NCBI GenBank assembly: GCA_900540945.1
Contig: UQHQ01000003.1
Location: 1-64,000 of the forward strand
Origin: an uncultured Collinsella sp.
GTDB taxonomy: Bacteria; Actinomycetota; Coriobacteriia; Coriobacteriales; Coriobacteriaceae
DNA length: 64,000 bases
Reading direction: 5' to 3'
Each line of letters starts with the position of its first letter. The stretch's first letter is position 1. A program made the position numbers and the translations under genes. This document shows positions 51,364 to 60,557 of the stretch, piece by piece. The notes below the pieces were generated by a model. That model did no database searches, had not been told where the DNA came from, and saw only the letters and a list, made by a program, of their open reading frames with translations.

Positions 51364-51630
51364 ATGGCTAATGATTATTCTGCACGTCAGCCGCGTCGTA
51401 AGTACTGCCAGTTCTGCAAGGAGAACACTGAGTTCATCGACTATAAGGACACTCAGCTTCTCCGTAAGTACATGACCGACCGTGGCAAGATCAAGCCCCG
51501 TCGCGTCACTGGCGCTTGCACGCAGCATCAGCATGACATCGCCAACGCCATCAAGCGCGCCCGCGAGATGGCTCTCCTGCCGTACACCGTCCCCGTGGTT
51601 TCCTCTCGTGGCAACCGCGACCGCGGCTAA
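51364..51630 (+). CDS. rpsR: 30S ribosomal protein S18
   Basis: 88 residues from ATG 51364. Contains Cys/His zinc-type ligands (KYCQFC near the start, CTQHQH) seen in some S18 forms, and the KPRRVTGAC phrase. The start is chosen after GAAAGG; an earlier in-frame ATG belongs to a spurious extension. Confidence 0.96.
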   Translation: MANDYSARQPRRKYCQFCKENTEFIDYKDTQLLRKYMTDRGKIKPRRVTGACTQHQHDIANAIKRAREMALLPYTVPVVSSRGNRDRG

Positions 51631-51645
51631 GAAGGGAGACGCATC

Positions 51646-52185
51646 ATGAAGGTTATTCTTCTCGATGAGATCAAGGGCAAGGGCGGCGAGGGTGACGTCG
51701 TAGAGGTCGCTCAGGGTTACGCTGAGAACTTCCTGTTCCCCAAGAAGCTCGCTGTTGCCGCCACCAAGGGCAACCTCAAGCAGCTTGACGAGCGTCGCAA
51801 CAACATCGCCAAGCGCGAGGCCGTCCGTCTGGCTACCGCCAACGAGACCAAGGCTGCCTTCGAGGGCAAGCAGGTCACCGTTGACGTCAAGGTTGGCGAC
51901 GAGGGCATCCTCTTTGGCTCCGTTACCGCCGCTATGATCGCTGACGCCATCAAGGATCAGCTCGGTATGGATATCGACCGCAAGCGCGTCGAGCTCGGTA
52001 AGCCCATCAAGGTTGCCGGTGCCCACACCGTCGCTATCTCGCTGTACCGCGAGATCAAGGCCGAGGTTGTCGTTCTCGTCGGCGTTACCGCCGAGGAGCT
52101 CGCTGCCGAGGCTGAGGTTGAGGAGACCGCTGAGGTCGCCGAGACCGAGACCGCCGAGGTCGAGACCGAGGCTGCTGCCGAGTAG
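51646..52185 (+). CDS. rplI: 50S ribosomal protein L9
   Basis: 179 residues; L9 N-domain (KVILLDEIKGKGGEGDVVEVAQGYAENFLFPKK) and C-domain are intact, with an extra acidic Ala/Glu/Val/Thr-rich tail (about 150-179). SD GAAGGGAG. Ends in front of a terminator. Confidence 0.96.
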   Translation: MKVILLDEIKGKGGEGDVVEVAQGYAENFLFPKKLAVAATKGNLKQLDERRNNIAKREAVRLATANETKAAFEGKQVTVDVKVGDEGILFGSVTAAMIADAIKDQLGMDIDRKRVELGKPIKVAGAHTVAISLYREIKAEVVVLVGVTAEELAAEAEVEETAEVAETETAEVETEAAAE

Positions 52186-52219
52186 CATTTGCTGCAACGC
52201 AACAATCTTGTTCTAAGAA

Positions 52220-52256
52220 GGGCGCTCTGGGAGACCAGGGCGCCCTTTTATTTTTT
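52220..52256 (+). terminator. Terminator of the rpsF-rplI operon
   Basis: GGGCGCTCTGG/CCAGGGCGCCC stem followed by TTTTATTTTTT. The following 150 bp to dnaB hold a small hairpin and no gene. Confidence 0.85.
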
Positions 52257-52408
52257 GCGCCGGGTGAGTTCATAGCAGTCATTGAGATGCGGTCCCGTGT
52301 ATAGGACCGTTCATCCGTTTGGTTCGGTGATGATTGCCAAGGCGCGGCTCGATTTATAGCCGTGGCTGATACTATGGATGCTCGCAAGCGATATGAATGA
52401 GGATGCTC

Positions 52409-53800
52409 ATGGCATATGACGATAGGGAGACGGGGCTGACGGTCGAGGACCGTGGCTCCAAGTTGGGTCTCCCCCAAAACCAAGATGCAGAGGCCAACGT
52501 GCTGGCCGCTATGCTGCTCTCGCCCGATGTGGTCGAAGAGGCCCAGGTCGAGCTGCAGCCCGATGACTTCTACCGGCCCATTCATAAGACCATCTATACC
52601 GCGATGGTCGATATGTATAACAGTCGCATCCCCATTGACTCTATCTCGCTGATCGATTACCTGCGAAGCATCAACAAGCTCGATGCCGTGGGCGGCGAGG
52701 CGTACATTTTGGAGCTGATGGGACAGACTCTGTCGCTCGTCAACTGGCAGCACCATGCCGCCATCGTTCGCCGCGACTCGATGCTGCGCGAGCTGATTGG
52801 TGCCACCAACGAGATCAACGCGCTGGCCTACAACGCCCCCACCGACACCAAAGAGGTCGTGGAGCTGGCCGAGAGCAAACTGCTCAAGGTCACGGCGCGT
52901 GAGGTTAAGTCGAGCTACAAGACGCTGACCGAGTTTATGGTCGAGGCCTATAACGAGGCCGAGGAAGTGTGCAAGGCCGGCGGTCAGGCTGCAGGCGTGC
53001 CCACGGGCTTTCCGTCGCTCGACCGTATGCTCATGGGCTTCCGCGAGGGCCAGCTCATCATTATCGGCGCCCGCCCCGCCGTTGGTAAGACGTCGTTCGC
53101 CCTGAACTTGGCGCTCAACGCCGCCGCCGCGGGCTATACCGTCGGCTTCTTCTCGCTGGAGATGTCGGGCAAGGAAATTGCCCAGCGTCTGATTTGCGCC
53201 TATGCCATGATCTCGATCAGCGACTTCCGTACGGGCCGCATTAGTCCCGAGCAGTGGGCCAACATCAATGAGGCCACGCAGACGCTGTCCAAGCTCGATA
53301 TTCTGATTGACGATACGCCCGGCACCACGGTGACCGAGATTCGCGCAAAGAGCCGCCGCATGCTCCATAACAAGGAGAAGGCCATCATCATCCTGGACTA
53401 TTTGCAGCTGGTGAGTCCCCCGCCTGGACGTCGTTCCGAGAGCCGCACCGTCGAGGTCTCCGAGATGTCGCGTGGTCTGAAGATTATGGCCAAGGAGCTC
53501 AAGATTCCGCTGATCGCGCTGTCGCAGCTGTCGCGTCAGGTTGAATCCCGTACCGGCAAGCGCCCGCAGCTGTCCGACCTGCGTGAATCGGGCTCCATCG
53601 AGCAGGATGCCGATATCGTCATGTTCTTGGACCGATCCGCCGACGAGGCCGAGGCCTCGCGCGACGACCGACCCGACGAGGGCGTTACGCGTATCGTCGT
53701 GGCCAAGAACCGTTCGGGCCCGATTGGCGACGTCGACCTGATGTTCCTGCCGGCATCCACCAAGTTCTATGAGCTTGATGGGGCGCATACCGAGGAGTAG
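52409..53800 (+). CDS. dnaB: Replicative DNA helicase DnaB
   Basis: About 463 residues from ATG 52409 (MAYDDRE), after GAGG. N-terminal domain with PQNQDAEANVLAAMLLSP, then RecA-like core: ARPAVGKTSFALNLAL (Walker A), IIILDYLQLV (Walker B), RESGSIEQDADIV and the arginine finger region. Moves on the lagging-strand template ahead of polymerase. No intein seen. Confidence 0.97.
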   Translation: MAYDDRETGLTVEDRGSKLGLPQNQDAEANVLAAMLLSPDVVEEAQVELQPDDFYRPIHKTIYTAMVDMYNSRIPIDSISLIDYLRSINKLDAVGGEAYILELMGQTLSLVNWQHHAAIVRRDSMLRELIGATNEINALAYNAPTDTKEVVELAESKLLKVTAREVKSSYKTLTEFMVEAYNEAEEVCKAGGQAAGVPTGFPSLDRMLMGFREGQLIIIGARPAVGKTSFALNLALNAAAAGYTVGFFSLEMSGKEIAQRLICAYAMISISDFRTGRISPEQWANINEATQTLSKLDILIDDTPGTTVTEIRAKSRRMLHNKEKAIIILDYLQLVSPPPGRRSESRTVEVSEMSRGLKIMAKELKIPLIALSQLSRQVESRTGKRPQLSDLRESGSIEQDADIVMFLDRSADEAEASRDDRPDEGVTRIVVAKNRSGPIGDVDLMFLPASTKFYELDGAHTEE

Positions 53801-53891
53801 GACAGGCGCCCGTTGCACGGGTATACTGAGAATGTTTTGTGCTTCTGCGCACTTGCGGTGTGCGGACAGTCCATGAATGTGAGGAGTAAAC

Positions 53892-55178
53892 ATGCCGTCA
53901 ACCGTTTTGGTCGGTGCCCAGTGGGGCGATGAGGGCAAGGGTAAGATCTGCGACCTGGTCGCCGGCGACTTTGATGCCGTCGTGCGCTATTCGGGCGGCA
54001 ACAACGCCGGCCACACCATCGTCGTCAACGGCAAGAAGTACGGCCTGCACCAGGTGCCCTCCGGCATCATGTATTCCGACCGCGTGTCGGTGATCGGTAA
54101 CGGCTGCGTCGTCAACCCCAAGGTCGTCCTTGAGGAGATCGACATGTTCGAGGCCGACGGCATCACCACCAAGAATCTCAAGATCAGCGGCAACGCGCAT
54201 GTCATCATGCCGTACCACATCGATCTGGATGGCGCCTTTGAGCAGAAGCTCGGCAAGAAGAACATCGGTACCACTAAGCGCGGCATCGGTCCGTGCTACC
54301 AGGACAAGATGGCCCGTATTGGCCTGCGTATGCAGGACATGCTGGATGAGGCGCTGTTCCGCGATAAGCTGGAGACCGCTCTTGCCCGCGTGAACCCCGA
54401 GCTAGAGCTCATCTACAACCTGCCCACCTACACCGTGGATCAGATTTGCGATGAGTACCTGCCCATGGCCGAGCGCCTGCGCCCCTACATCACCGAGACG
54501 AGCCTGCTGCTCAACAACATGATCGATGAGGGCAAGGATTTGCTGTTTGAGGGCGCCCAGGCGACGCTGCTCGACATCGATCACGGCACCTATCCGTACG
54601 TGACGTCTTCTAACTGCACCGCCGGCGGCGCCATTACCGGTTCCGGCGTCGGCATGAAGAACGTCGACCGCGTGCTGGGCGTCATGAAGGCCTATATCAC
54701 CCGCGTCGGTTCGGGCCCCATGCCCACCGAGCTTTCCTATGAGTCCGAGGCCGGCCACACGCTGACCGAGGAGGGCTACGAGTACGGCGTGACCACCGGT
54801 CGCCGTCGTCGCTGCGGCTGGTTTGACGGCCCTATCGCCAACTATGCCTCGCGCGTCAACGGCCTCACCGACATCGCCGTGACCAAGCTCGACGTGCTTT
54901 CGGCCTTCGACACCATTAAGGTGTGCGTTGCCTATGACGTCGACGGCGAGCGCTACACGAGCGTGCCCGAGCACCAGGTGCGTTTTGAGCATGCCAAGCC
55001 CATCTACGAGGAGCTCCCTGGCTGGAAGTGCGACATCCCCGGCTGCCGCAGCTTTGATGAGCTGCCGCAGGAGGCTCAGGACTACGTGGCATTTATCGAG
55101 GATCTGGCACACACCCGCGTGACGTTCATCGGCGTTGGCGCCGGTCGCGAGCAGATCATCAACCGATTCTGGAAGTAA
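53892..55178 (+). CDS. purA: Adenylosuccinate synthetase
   Basis: 428 residues; first step from IMP to AMP. GTP loop QWGDEGKGK, GGNNAGHTIVV, RGIGPCYQDK, GAQATLLDIDHGTYPYVTSSNC, and the RRRRCGW motif. Start codon preceded by GAGGAG. Monocistronic-looking with a TATACT 10-type box around 53822. Confidence 0.97.
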   Translation: MPSTVLVGAQWGDEGKGKICDLVAGDFDAVVRYSGGNNAGHTIVVNGKKYGLHQVPSGIMYSDRVSVIGNGCVVNPKVVLEEIDMFEADGITTKNLKISGNAHVIMPYHIDLDGAFEQKLGKKNIGTTKRGIGPCYQDKMARIGLRMQDMLDEALFRDKLETALARVNPELELIYNLPTYTVDQICDEYLPMAERLRPYITETSLLLNNMIDEGKDLLFEGAQATLLDIDHGTYPYVTSSNCTAGGAITGSGVGMKNVDRVLGVMKAYITRVGSGPMPTELSYESEAGHTLTEEGYEYGVTTGRRRRCGWFDGPIANYASRVNGLTDIAVTKLDVLSAFDTIKVCVAYDVDGERYTSVPEHQVRFEHAKPIYEELPGWKCDIPGCRSFDELPQEAQDYVAFIEDLAHTRVTFIGVGAGREQIINRFWK

Positions 55179-55200
55179 TCGGCGTTATTTGGTTATTGCG

Positions 55201-55244
55201 ATATACCCCTTTGCAGCCCAGATGGGCGGCCGAGGGGTATATTT
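55201..55244 (+). terminator. Terminator of purA
   Basis: Stem ATATACCCCT/AGGGGTATAT with an inner GCCCAGATGGGC hairpin, followed by TT only. Confidence 0.5.
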
Positions 55245-55296
55245 GCTTGTAAAGGGCCCGCGCGGAGCGGGCCGGTAATCCATAGAGGAGGCACCC

Positions 55297-56601
55297 TTGA
55301 AGGCGGACACTCAAACCATCGACATCCTGTTGTTGGGCAGCGGCGGCCGCGAGCATGCTCTGGCAGCCAAGCTCGCAGCATCACCGCGCGCCGGCAAGCT
55401 CTACATCGCGCCGGGTAACGGCGGCACCGCGAGCTGCGGCGAGAACGTGGTTCTCGACGATTGCGATCCTGCGGCCGTGGCGGCGTTTGCCCAGAGCCAT
55501 GGATGCGGACTCGTGGTGATTGGCCCCGAGGCTCCGCTCGTGGCGGGCGTTGCAGACGCCGTCCGCGCGGCGGGCATCCCGTGCTTTGGTCCGGGTGCCG
55601 AGGGCGCCCAGATGGAGGGCTCTAAGCTGTTCTCCAAGCAGCTCATGGAGCGCGCCGGTATCCCGACGGCAGCCTATGGCTCATTTACCAACGAGGCTTC
55701 GGCTCTTGCCTATGTGCGCGAGCAGGGTGCTCCGCTGGTCGTCAAGGCCGACGGCCTTGCCGCGGGCAAGGGCGTTATCGTGGCAACCGAGCTTTCGCAG
55801 GCCGAGGAGGCTGTGCGTGAGTGTTTTGGCGGCACCTTTGGCGATGCCGGCAACACGGTGGTCATCGAGGAGATGCTGACCGGCCCCGAGTGCTCGCTGC
55901 TGGCCTTTACCGACGGTAAGACCGTGCGTCCCATGGCCACCTCGCAGGATCACAAGCGTGCGCTCGAGGGCGACAAGGGCCCCAACACGGGCGGCATGGG
56001 CGTCTACAGCCCGGTGCCCATCGTGACCGACGAGGAGCACGCCACCATGGTGAAGGTCATGGAGCAGACCGTGGCCGAGCTTGCTGCCGAGGGCATCGAC
56101 TACCGCGGCTGCCTGTATGGCGGCTTTATGCTCACCCCCGCCGGCCCCAAGGTGCTGGAGTTCAACGCCCGCTTTGGCGACCCCGAGACGCAGGTCGTGC
56201 TCCCGCGCCTTAAGAACGACCTGGTCGAGGTCATGCTGGCTTGCGCCAGCTGCGAGCTCGATCAGATTGAGCTCGACTGGCGCGACGAGTGGGCCGTGGC
56301 CGTTGTCCTGACGAGCGCGGGCTACCCCGGCAGCTACGAGAAGGGCAAGGTCATTACCGGTATCGAGGATGCCGAGGCCATGGAGAACGTGACGGTGTAC
56401 CACGCCGGCACCGCCGTGGTGGATGGCCAGCTTGTGACCAACGGCGGCCGTGTGCTTGCCGTCACCGCGCTGGGCAATACGTTTGAGAACGCCCGCAACC
56501 TTGCCTACGAGGCCTGCGAGAAGATTGATTTTGAGGGCAAGACCCTGCGCCACGACATTGGCCTGCGTGCGCTGCGCGGCCGTGACGCCTGGGATGCCTA
56601 A
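55297..56601 (+). CDS. purD: Phosphoribosylamine--glycine ligase (GAR synthetase)
   Basis: 434 residues. TTG start after GAGGAGG. ATP-grasp enzyme: LLLGSGGREHALAAKLAASP, PLVVKADGLAAGKGV, DHKRALEGDKGPNTGGMG, LEFNARFGDPETQVVLPRL. Second step-type enzyme of purine synthesis; followed by a Nudix gene after 21 nt. Confidence 0.96.
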   Translation: MKADTQTIDILLLGSGGREHALAAKLAASPRAGKLYIAPGNGGTASCGENVVLDDCDPAAVAAFAQSHGCGLVVIGPEAPLVAGVADAVRAAGIPCFGPGAEGAQMEGSKLFSKQLMERAGIPTAAYGSFTNEASALAYVREQGAPLVVKADGLAAGKGVIVATELSQAEEAVRECFGGTFGDAGNTVVIEEMLTGPECSLLAFTDGKTVRPMATSQDHKRALEGDKGPNTGGMGVYSPVPIVTDEEHATMVKVMEQTVAELAAEGIDYRGCLYGGFMLTPAGPKVLEFNARFGDPETQVVLPRLKNDLVEVMLACASCELDQIELDWRDEWAVAVVLTSAGYPGSYEKGKVITGIEDAEAMENVTVYHAGTAVVDGQLVTNGGRVLAVTALGNTFENARNLAYEACEKIDFEGKTLRHDIGLRALRGRDAWDA

Positions 56602-56622
56602 AATCCGAGAGGAATGAGACGG

Positions 56623-57318
56623 ATGGACGAGAAGAACGAAGAGCTCGTGGACGCGCAGATCGTCGAGGAAGACGGCCGCATGTATGGACACGCCGAGGGC
56701 GAGCCTGGTGGCGAGGTCGCTGACGAGCCGGCGCTGGTGCTGGGCGACGACGACCCGCATGACGCCCAGCTGCACGAGAAGATTCTTTCGGAGGAGTGCG
56801 CCTGGAAGGGCAAGATCCTCGACGTCCACCGTCTTGAGGTTGAGCTGCCCAACGGTCACCGCAGCGCCCGCGATATCGTTCGCCATCCGGGTGCGGCGGC
56901 CGTTGTGGCACTGACCGAGAGTGGCAAGATCGTGCTGGTGCGTCAGTACCGCACCGCCATCGACCGCGTGACGGTCGAGATTCCCGCCGGCAAGCTCGAT
57001 CCGGGCGAGGACCCGCTCGATTGCGCCAAGCGCGAGCTGCATGAGGAGACGGGCTTTAGGGCTGGTCGCATTCGCTTTTTGACGTCGATTGTCACGTCCT
57101 GCGGTTTTTGCGATGAGATCATCCACATCTACTTGGCTACCAAGCTCGAGTTTGATGCGCCCGACCCCGACGATGACGAGTTTGTCAACGTCGACCTGGT
57201 GCCACTGCATGAGCTGATCGACGCCGTACTCGACGGCAAGATCGAAGACGCCAAGACCGTTGTGGGTGCCTTGGCTTGCGACAGCATTGCTCATCGTTTG
57301 GGTGGAGCGGAACTTTAA
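56623..57318 (+). CDS. Nudix hydrolase, ADP-ribose pyrophosphatase type
   Basis: About 231 residues. A complete Nudix box GKLDPGEDPLDCAKRELHEETGF (split: G at 1, E after five, REL-HEE-TGF at the end) follows VRQYRTAIDRVTVEIPAG, the typical ADP-ribose pyrophosphatase lead. Before it is an acidic extension of about 60 residues. Start at ATG 56623 (MDEKNEE). Probably co-transcribed with purD. Confidence 0.9.
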   Translation: MDEKNEELVDAQIVEEDGRMYGHAEGEPGGEVADEPALVLGDDDPHDAQLHEKILSEECAWKGKILDVHRLEVELPNGHRSARDIVRHPGAAAVVALTESGKIVLVRQYRTAIDRVTVEIPAGKLDPGEDPLDCAKRELHEETGFRAGRIRFLTSIVTSCGFCDEIIHIYLATKLEFDAPDPDDDEFVNVDLVPLHELIDAVLDGKIEDAKTVVGALACDSIAHRLGGAEL

Positions 57319-57357
57319 CGAGCGGGGATGATCCCGCAGGTTTGTGTAAGTCAGCGA

Positions 57358-57455
57358 AAGTGCTCCATTTGAGACAAGGTGGCCTAAAAGAGAAGGGAAG
57401 CGTATGGATATACGCGACCGACGATTGAAGGCCAGATTGTCCAAATGGAGCACTT
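57358..57455. repeat. Palindromic element upstream of the ABC exporter
   Basis: Arms 57358-57385 and 57429-57455 (27-28 nt; the AAGTGCTCCATTTG outer part is perfect) surround an inner hairpin GCGTAT/ATACGC (57400-57415). It forms most of the gap between the Nudix and ABC genes. Confidence 0.75.
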
Positions 57456-57502
57456 GCAGCGTCGAGACGAAACGCGGTTTGGTAAAACCGCGTAAGGTGA
57501 CT

Positions 57503-59275
57503 ATGTTTAAGAGGTTTCTTTCGTATTACAAGCCCCAGATGGGGCTTTTTGTTGCTGATACTCTTTGTGCTCTGGTGCTTGCCGCCATTGACCTGGCGTT
57601 CCCCATTATCTTGCGCAATCTGACCGGCGGGCTCTTTACTCAGGGTCAGGCTGCTATTATGCAGGCGCTCGGTATGATCGCGGTGGGACTGGTGCTGATG
57701 TATGTCATCCGCTGCGCCTGCCGCTATTTTGTGAGCTATTGGGGTCATGTGATGGGCGCGCGCATGGAGTCCAAAATGCGCGAGGACCTGTTCGATCAGT
57801 ACGAACGGTTTAGCTTTGCGTACTTTGATCGCAACAGCTCGGGCGACATGATGAGCCGCGTGGTCAATGACCTGTTCGATATCTGCGAGGCGGCGCACCA
57901 CGTGCCCGAATGGATCATTATCTGCGGTATCGAGATCATCGGCTCGTTTGTGATTCTGTTTACCATCGCGCCGGTGCTCGCACTCGCCATGGCTGTGGTG
58001 ACGGTGGTGTTCGCGGTCATTATGTTTTGGCAGAATATGCGCATGCGCGAGGTCTTTAGCGATAACCGCAAAAAGATTAGCGGCATCAACGCGCAGCTGC
58101 AGGATTCGCTGGCGGGCATGCGTGTGGTCAAGAGCTTTGCCAATGAGCAGACCGAGCGCTCTAAGTTTCGCGCCTCGAACAATCGCTACCTTTCGTCCAA
58201 GGAGAACATGTATCACGCCATGGGCGTCTATACCGCGACGTATGGCCTGCTCTCGGGAGTGCTTTATGTGATCGTGGTGCTGCTGGGCGGTTGGCTCGTT
58301 GCCCAGGGTCAGCTGCAGGCGGTCGATATGGCAACCTTCGCACTCTACATTTCGCTGTTCTGCACGCCGCTCGAGACGCTCGTCAATTCGGCTGAGACGT
58401 ATCAGAAAGCCATCGCCGGCTTTAAGCGCATGGATGAGGTGCTCTCGACTGTCCCCGATATTCAGGATAAGCCGGGTGCTGCGGATCTGCAGGTGACGGC
58501 TGGTGCTGTGGAGTACCGCGACGTGTGCTTTAGCTACGAGGATGTTGAATTGGCCGAGCGCGGCGCCGACGGACGCCCTGTTATCGACCACATGGACCTG
58601 TCCATCAAGCCCGGTCAGACCATCGCTTTGGTTGGCCCCTCGGGCGGCGGCAAATCGACGACTTGTTCGCTGTTGCCGCGCTTTTACGACGTTGCCGCCG
58701 GCTCCATTAGCATCGACGGCCAGGATGTGCGCGACGTGACGCAGCATAGTCTGCGCCGTGCCATCGGCCTGGTGCAGCAAGATGTGTACCTGTTTGATGG
58801 AACGATCGGCGAGAACATCGCCTACGGCAAGCCGGGCGCCACGGCAGAAGAGATCGCCGAAGCGGCCCGCCGCGCCAATATTGATACCTTTATCGAATCG
58901 CTTCCGCAAGGCTACGACACCGTGGTGGGCGAGCGCGGCAGCCGTCTTTCGGGTGGTCAAAAGCAGCGCGTCGCCATCGCGCGCGTTTTTCTCAAGAATC
59001 CCAAGATCCTTATTTTGGATGAGGCGACGAGTGCCCTGGATAACGAGAGCGAGGAAGCGGTGCAGGAGTCGCTCGAAGAGCTGGCACGCGGCCGTACCAC
59101 GATCATCATCGCCCACCGTCTCTCGACTATTAAGCATGCTGACGAGATTGCGACCGTTGAGCATGGTCGCGTTGTGGAACGTGGCACGCACGAGGAGCTT
59201 CTCGCCCGTGGCGGCACCTATGCCCGTTACTATCGAATGCAGTTCGAAGGTGCGCGTGCGCACGAGCTCGACTGA
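57503..59275 (+). CDS. ABC-type multidrug/lipid exporter (fused TM and ATPase)
   Basis: 590 residues from ATG 57503 (MFKRFLSYYKPQMG), with AAGG just before; a longer frame begins inside the palindrome and has no other support. Six membrane helices in the first about 300 residues, then ATPase: VGPSGGGKSTT Walker A, LSGGQKQRVAIARV signature, LILDEATSALD Walker B, IAHRLSTI H-loop. Half-transporter that must homodimerise. Typical MsbA/LmrA-like length; substrate unknown. Confidence 0.93.
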   Translation: MFKRFLSYYKPQMGLFVADTLCALVLAAIDLAFPIILRNLTGGLFTQGQAAIMQALGMIAVGLVLMYVIRCACRYFVSYWGHVMGARMESKMREDLFDQYERFSFAYFDRNSSGDMMSRVVNDLFDICEAAHHVPEWIIICGIEIIGSFVILFTIAPVLALAMAVVTVVFAVIMFWQNMRMREVFSDNRKKISGINAQLQDSLAGMRVVKSFANEQTERSKFRASNNRYLSSKENMYHAMGVYTATYGLLSGVLYVIVVLLGGWLVAQGQLQAVDMATFALYISLFCTPLETLVNSAETYQKAIAGFKRMDEVLSTVPDIQDKPGAADLQVTAGAVEYRDVCFSYEDVELAERGADGRPVIDHMDLSIKPGQTIALVGPSGGGKSTTCSLLPRFYDVAAGSISIDGQDVRDVTQHSLRRAIGLVQQDVYLFDGTIGENIAYGKPGATAEEIAEAARRANIDTFIESLPQGYDTVVGERGSRLSGGQKQRVAIARVFLKNPKILILDEATSALDNESEEAVQESLEELARGRTTIIIAHRLSTIKHADEIATVEHGRVVERGTHEELLARGGTYARYYRMQFEGARAHELD

Positions 59276-59294
59276 TTGATATGACAGGAAGATC

Positions 59295-60260
59295 ATGGCT
59301 GATAAGAACCCTTTGACTCCGGAAGAAGTGACGGAGTTATTCTCCGAAATCGATGCATCCGGCGTCTTGGATCCTACGCTCGCCAAAAAGCGCACCGAGC
59401 GCATGCGCGAGAAAGAGGCCGCCGTCAAGCGCGGCGACAAGGCGACGCTGGCGCGGCTGCGCAGCGAGGATCGCGCGAGCCAGGCAAAACATATCGACCC
59501 GCTGTCCGAGGACGACCCTTCGGGCTCGCAGGTGAGCCATACCATTACGAAGACCGCCATGGCCGTGGTTATCGGCATTTTGGTGCTGATTGTGGGCATG
59601 CAGATTGGCTACGGCGTGATGCGACGTCTGAATACCGCGAACCTTTCCGAAAGTGTTTCGGTGGATACCGTTTCGACCGCGCTCAAGGGTGGACTTGAAT
59701 GGGGCAATGGCTTTACGCAGTTCCCGCTCGATTTTACCGTCGACGAGGCAGATGAGCGCACGGGCACGGTTGAGGTGACGGTGCTGGACACGTCTTCTGC
59801 CAATGAACTCGAGCTGCTGTCCAACGGTCAGATTCAGGCGGCGGCGCTCGCAACCAACGCCCTGCTCAACGACAAGATCGACCGTGTGGTGTATAACGTT
59901 CACGCCTATATCGACGAGGACAGCAGGATCCAGCATGATTCCTTCTTTGGCATGTTTCCTGCTCAGGGGCACCAAAGCGCCATCCTGACGTTCGTTTGGA
60001 CCAAGAGCTCGTCCAACGCCACGAGTATCGACTGGAAGATGCGCATCGTAAGCATGGACGACACCATTGCCGAGCGCATTCAAAAACAGGTCAACTCGGT
60101 TTCGTCGCTTATCGAGGACCCGGTGGTGAGCCAGACCAAGATCACGGAGGAGCAGGCCGAGCGCGATCTTGAGCATCGTCTGCACGGTCGAGAGATCTTC
60201 CGCGGCGGAAAGCCCGATCGCACGCCGTCCGAGCTGCTGGAGCAGGACAAGCAAAAGTAG
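59295..60260 (+). CDS. Membrane-anchored protein, unknown
   Basis: 321 residues, family not recognised. It has a cytoplasmic charged region (to about 78) with coiled-coil-like KRTERMREKEAAVKRGDKATLARLRSED, one membrane helix (about 79-105, TAMAVVIGILVLIVGMQIGYGV), then an extracytoplasmic domain with many alternating strands and a Gln/Glu-rich C-terminal tail. It follows the ABC exporter by 19 nt and may be its partner or a separate envelope protein. Confidence 0.75.
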   Translation: MADKNPLTPEEVTELFSEIDASGVLDPTLAKKRTERMREKEAAVKRGDKATLARLRSEDRASQAKHIDPLSEDDPSGSQVSHTITKTAMAVVIGILVLIVGMQIGYGVMRRLNTANLSESVSVDTVSTALKGGLEWGNGFTQFPLDFTVDEADERTGTVEVTVLDTSSANELELLSNGQIQAAALATNALLNDKIDRVVYNVHAYIDEDSRIQHDSFFGMFPAQGHQSAILTFVWTKSSSNATSIDWKMRIVSMDDTIAERIQKQVNSVSSLIEDPVVSQTKITEEQAERDLEHRLHGREIFRGGKPDRTPSELLEQDKQK

Positions 60261-60284
60261 TCCGCAGCCACATAGAACGATGCC

Positions 60285-60322
60285 ATCCCGCGTGAGCCGC
60301 AAGCCCACGCGGGATGATTTTT
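60285..60322 (+). terminator. Terminator of the exporter operon
   Basis: Stem ATCCCGCGTG/CACGCGGGAT followed by GATTTTTC. The T-run belongs to the palindrome that begins at 60314. Confidence 0.7.
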
Positions 60323-60420
60323 CTGGGACGGGGATTAAAAAATCATTCTGTCATGTATGCAGTTGGCGACAAAGCCCTGCTCTCAGAATAATTTTTTAAT
60401 CCCCGTCCCAGAAAAATCAT
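60314..60420. repeat. Large palindromic element between exporter operon and carA
   Basis: Arms 60314-60350 and 60384-60420 (37 nt each) match at 36 of 37. The core contains no open frame. It starts exactly on the terminator stem of the preceding gene. Confidence 0.85.
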
Positions 60421-60520
60421 TATGCACAGGAAGTCATAATTATCATTATGTAAACAATTCTATGTAATTAATGCCATGGGCGATGCTTGCGGTTAGAATA
60501 CCGCGAGGCCTAACTACACA

Positions 60521-60553
60521 CCTTTAAGCCGGTCCTGTGAGACCGGGAAGGAG
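60521..60553 (+). promoter_or_regulatory. Probable PyrR-binding leader of carA
   Basis: CCTTTAAGCCGGTCCTGTGA and GACCGGGAAGG form a hairpin (stem CCGGTC/GACCGG, loop CTGTGA) that resembles the PyrR RNA-binding loop, and the AAGGAG ribosome site lies in its 3' arm. This arrangement would give translational repression when pyrimidine nucleotides are plentiful. pyrR is not in the window. Confidence 0.6.
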
Positions 60554-60557
60554 AACT

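Noticed and set aside
57185..59599. 804-codon open frame antisense to the ABC exporter
   Set aside because: Same artefact; the forward strand has full ABC motifs.
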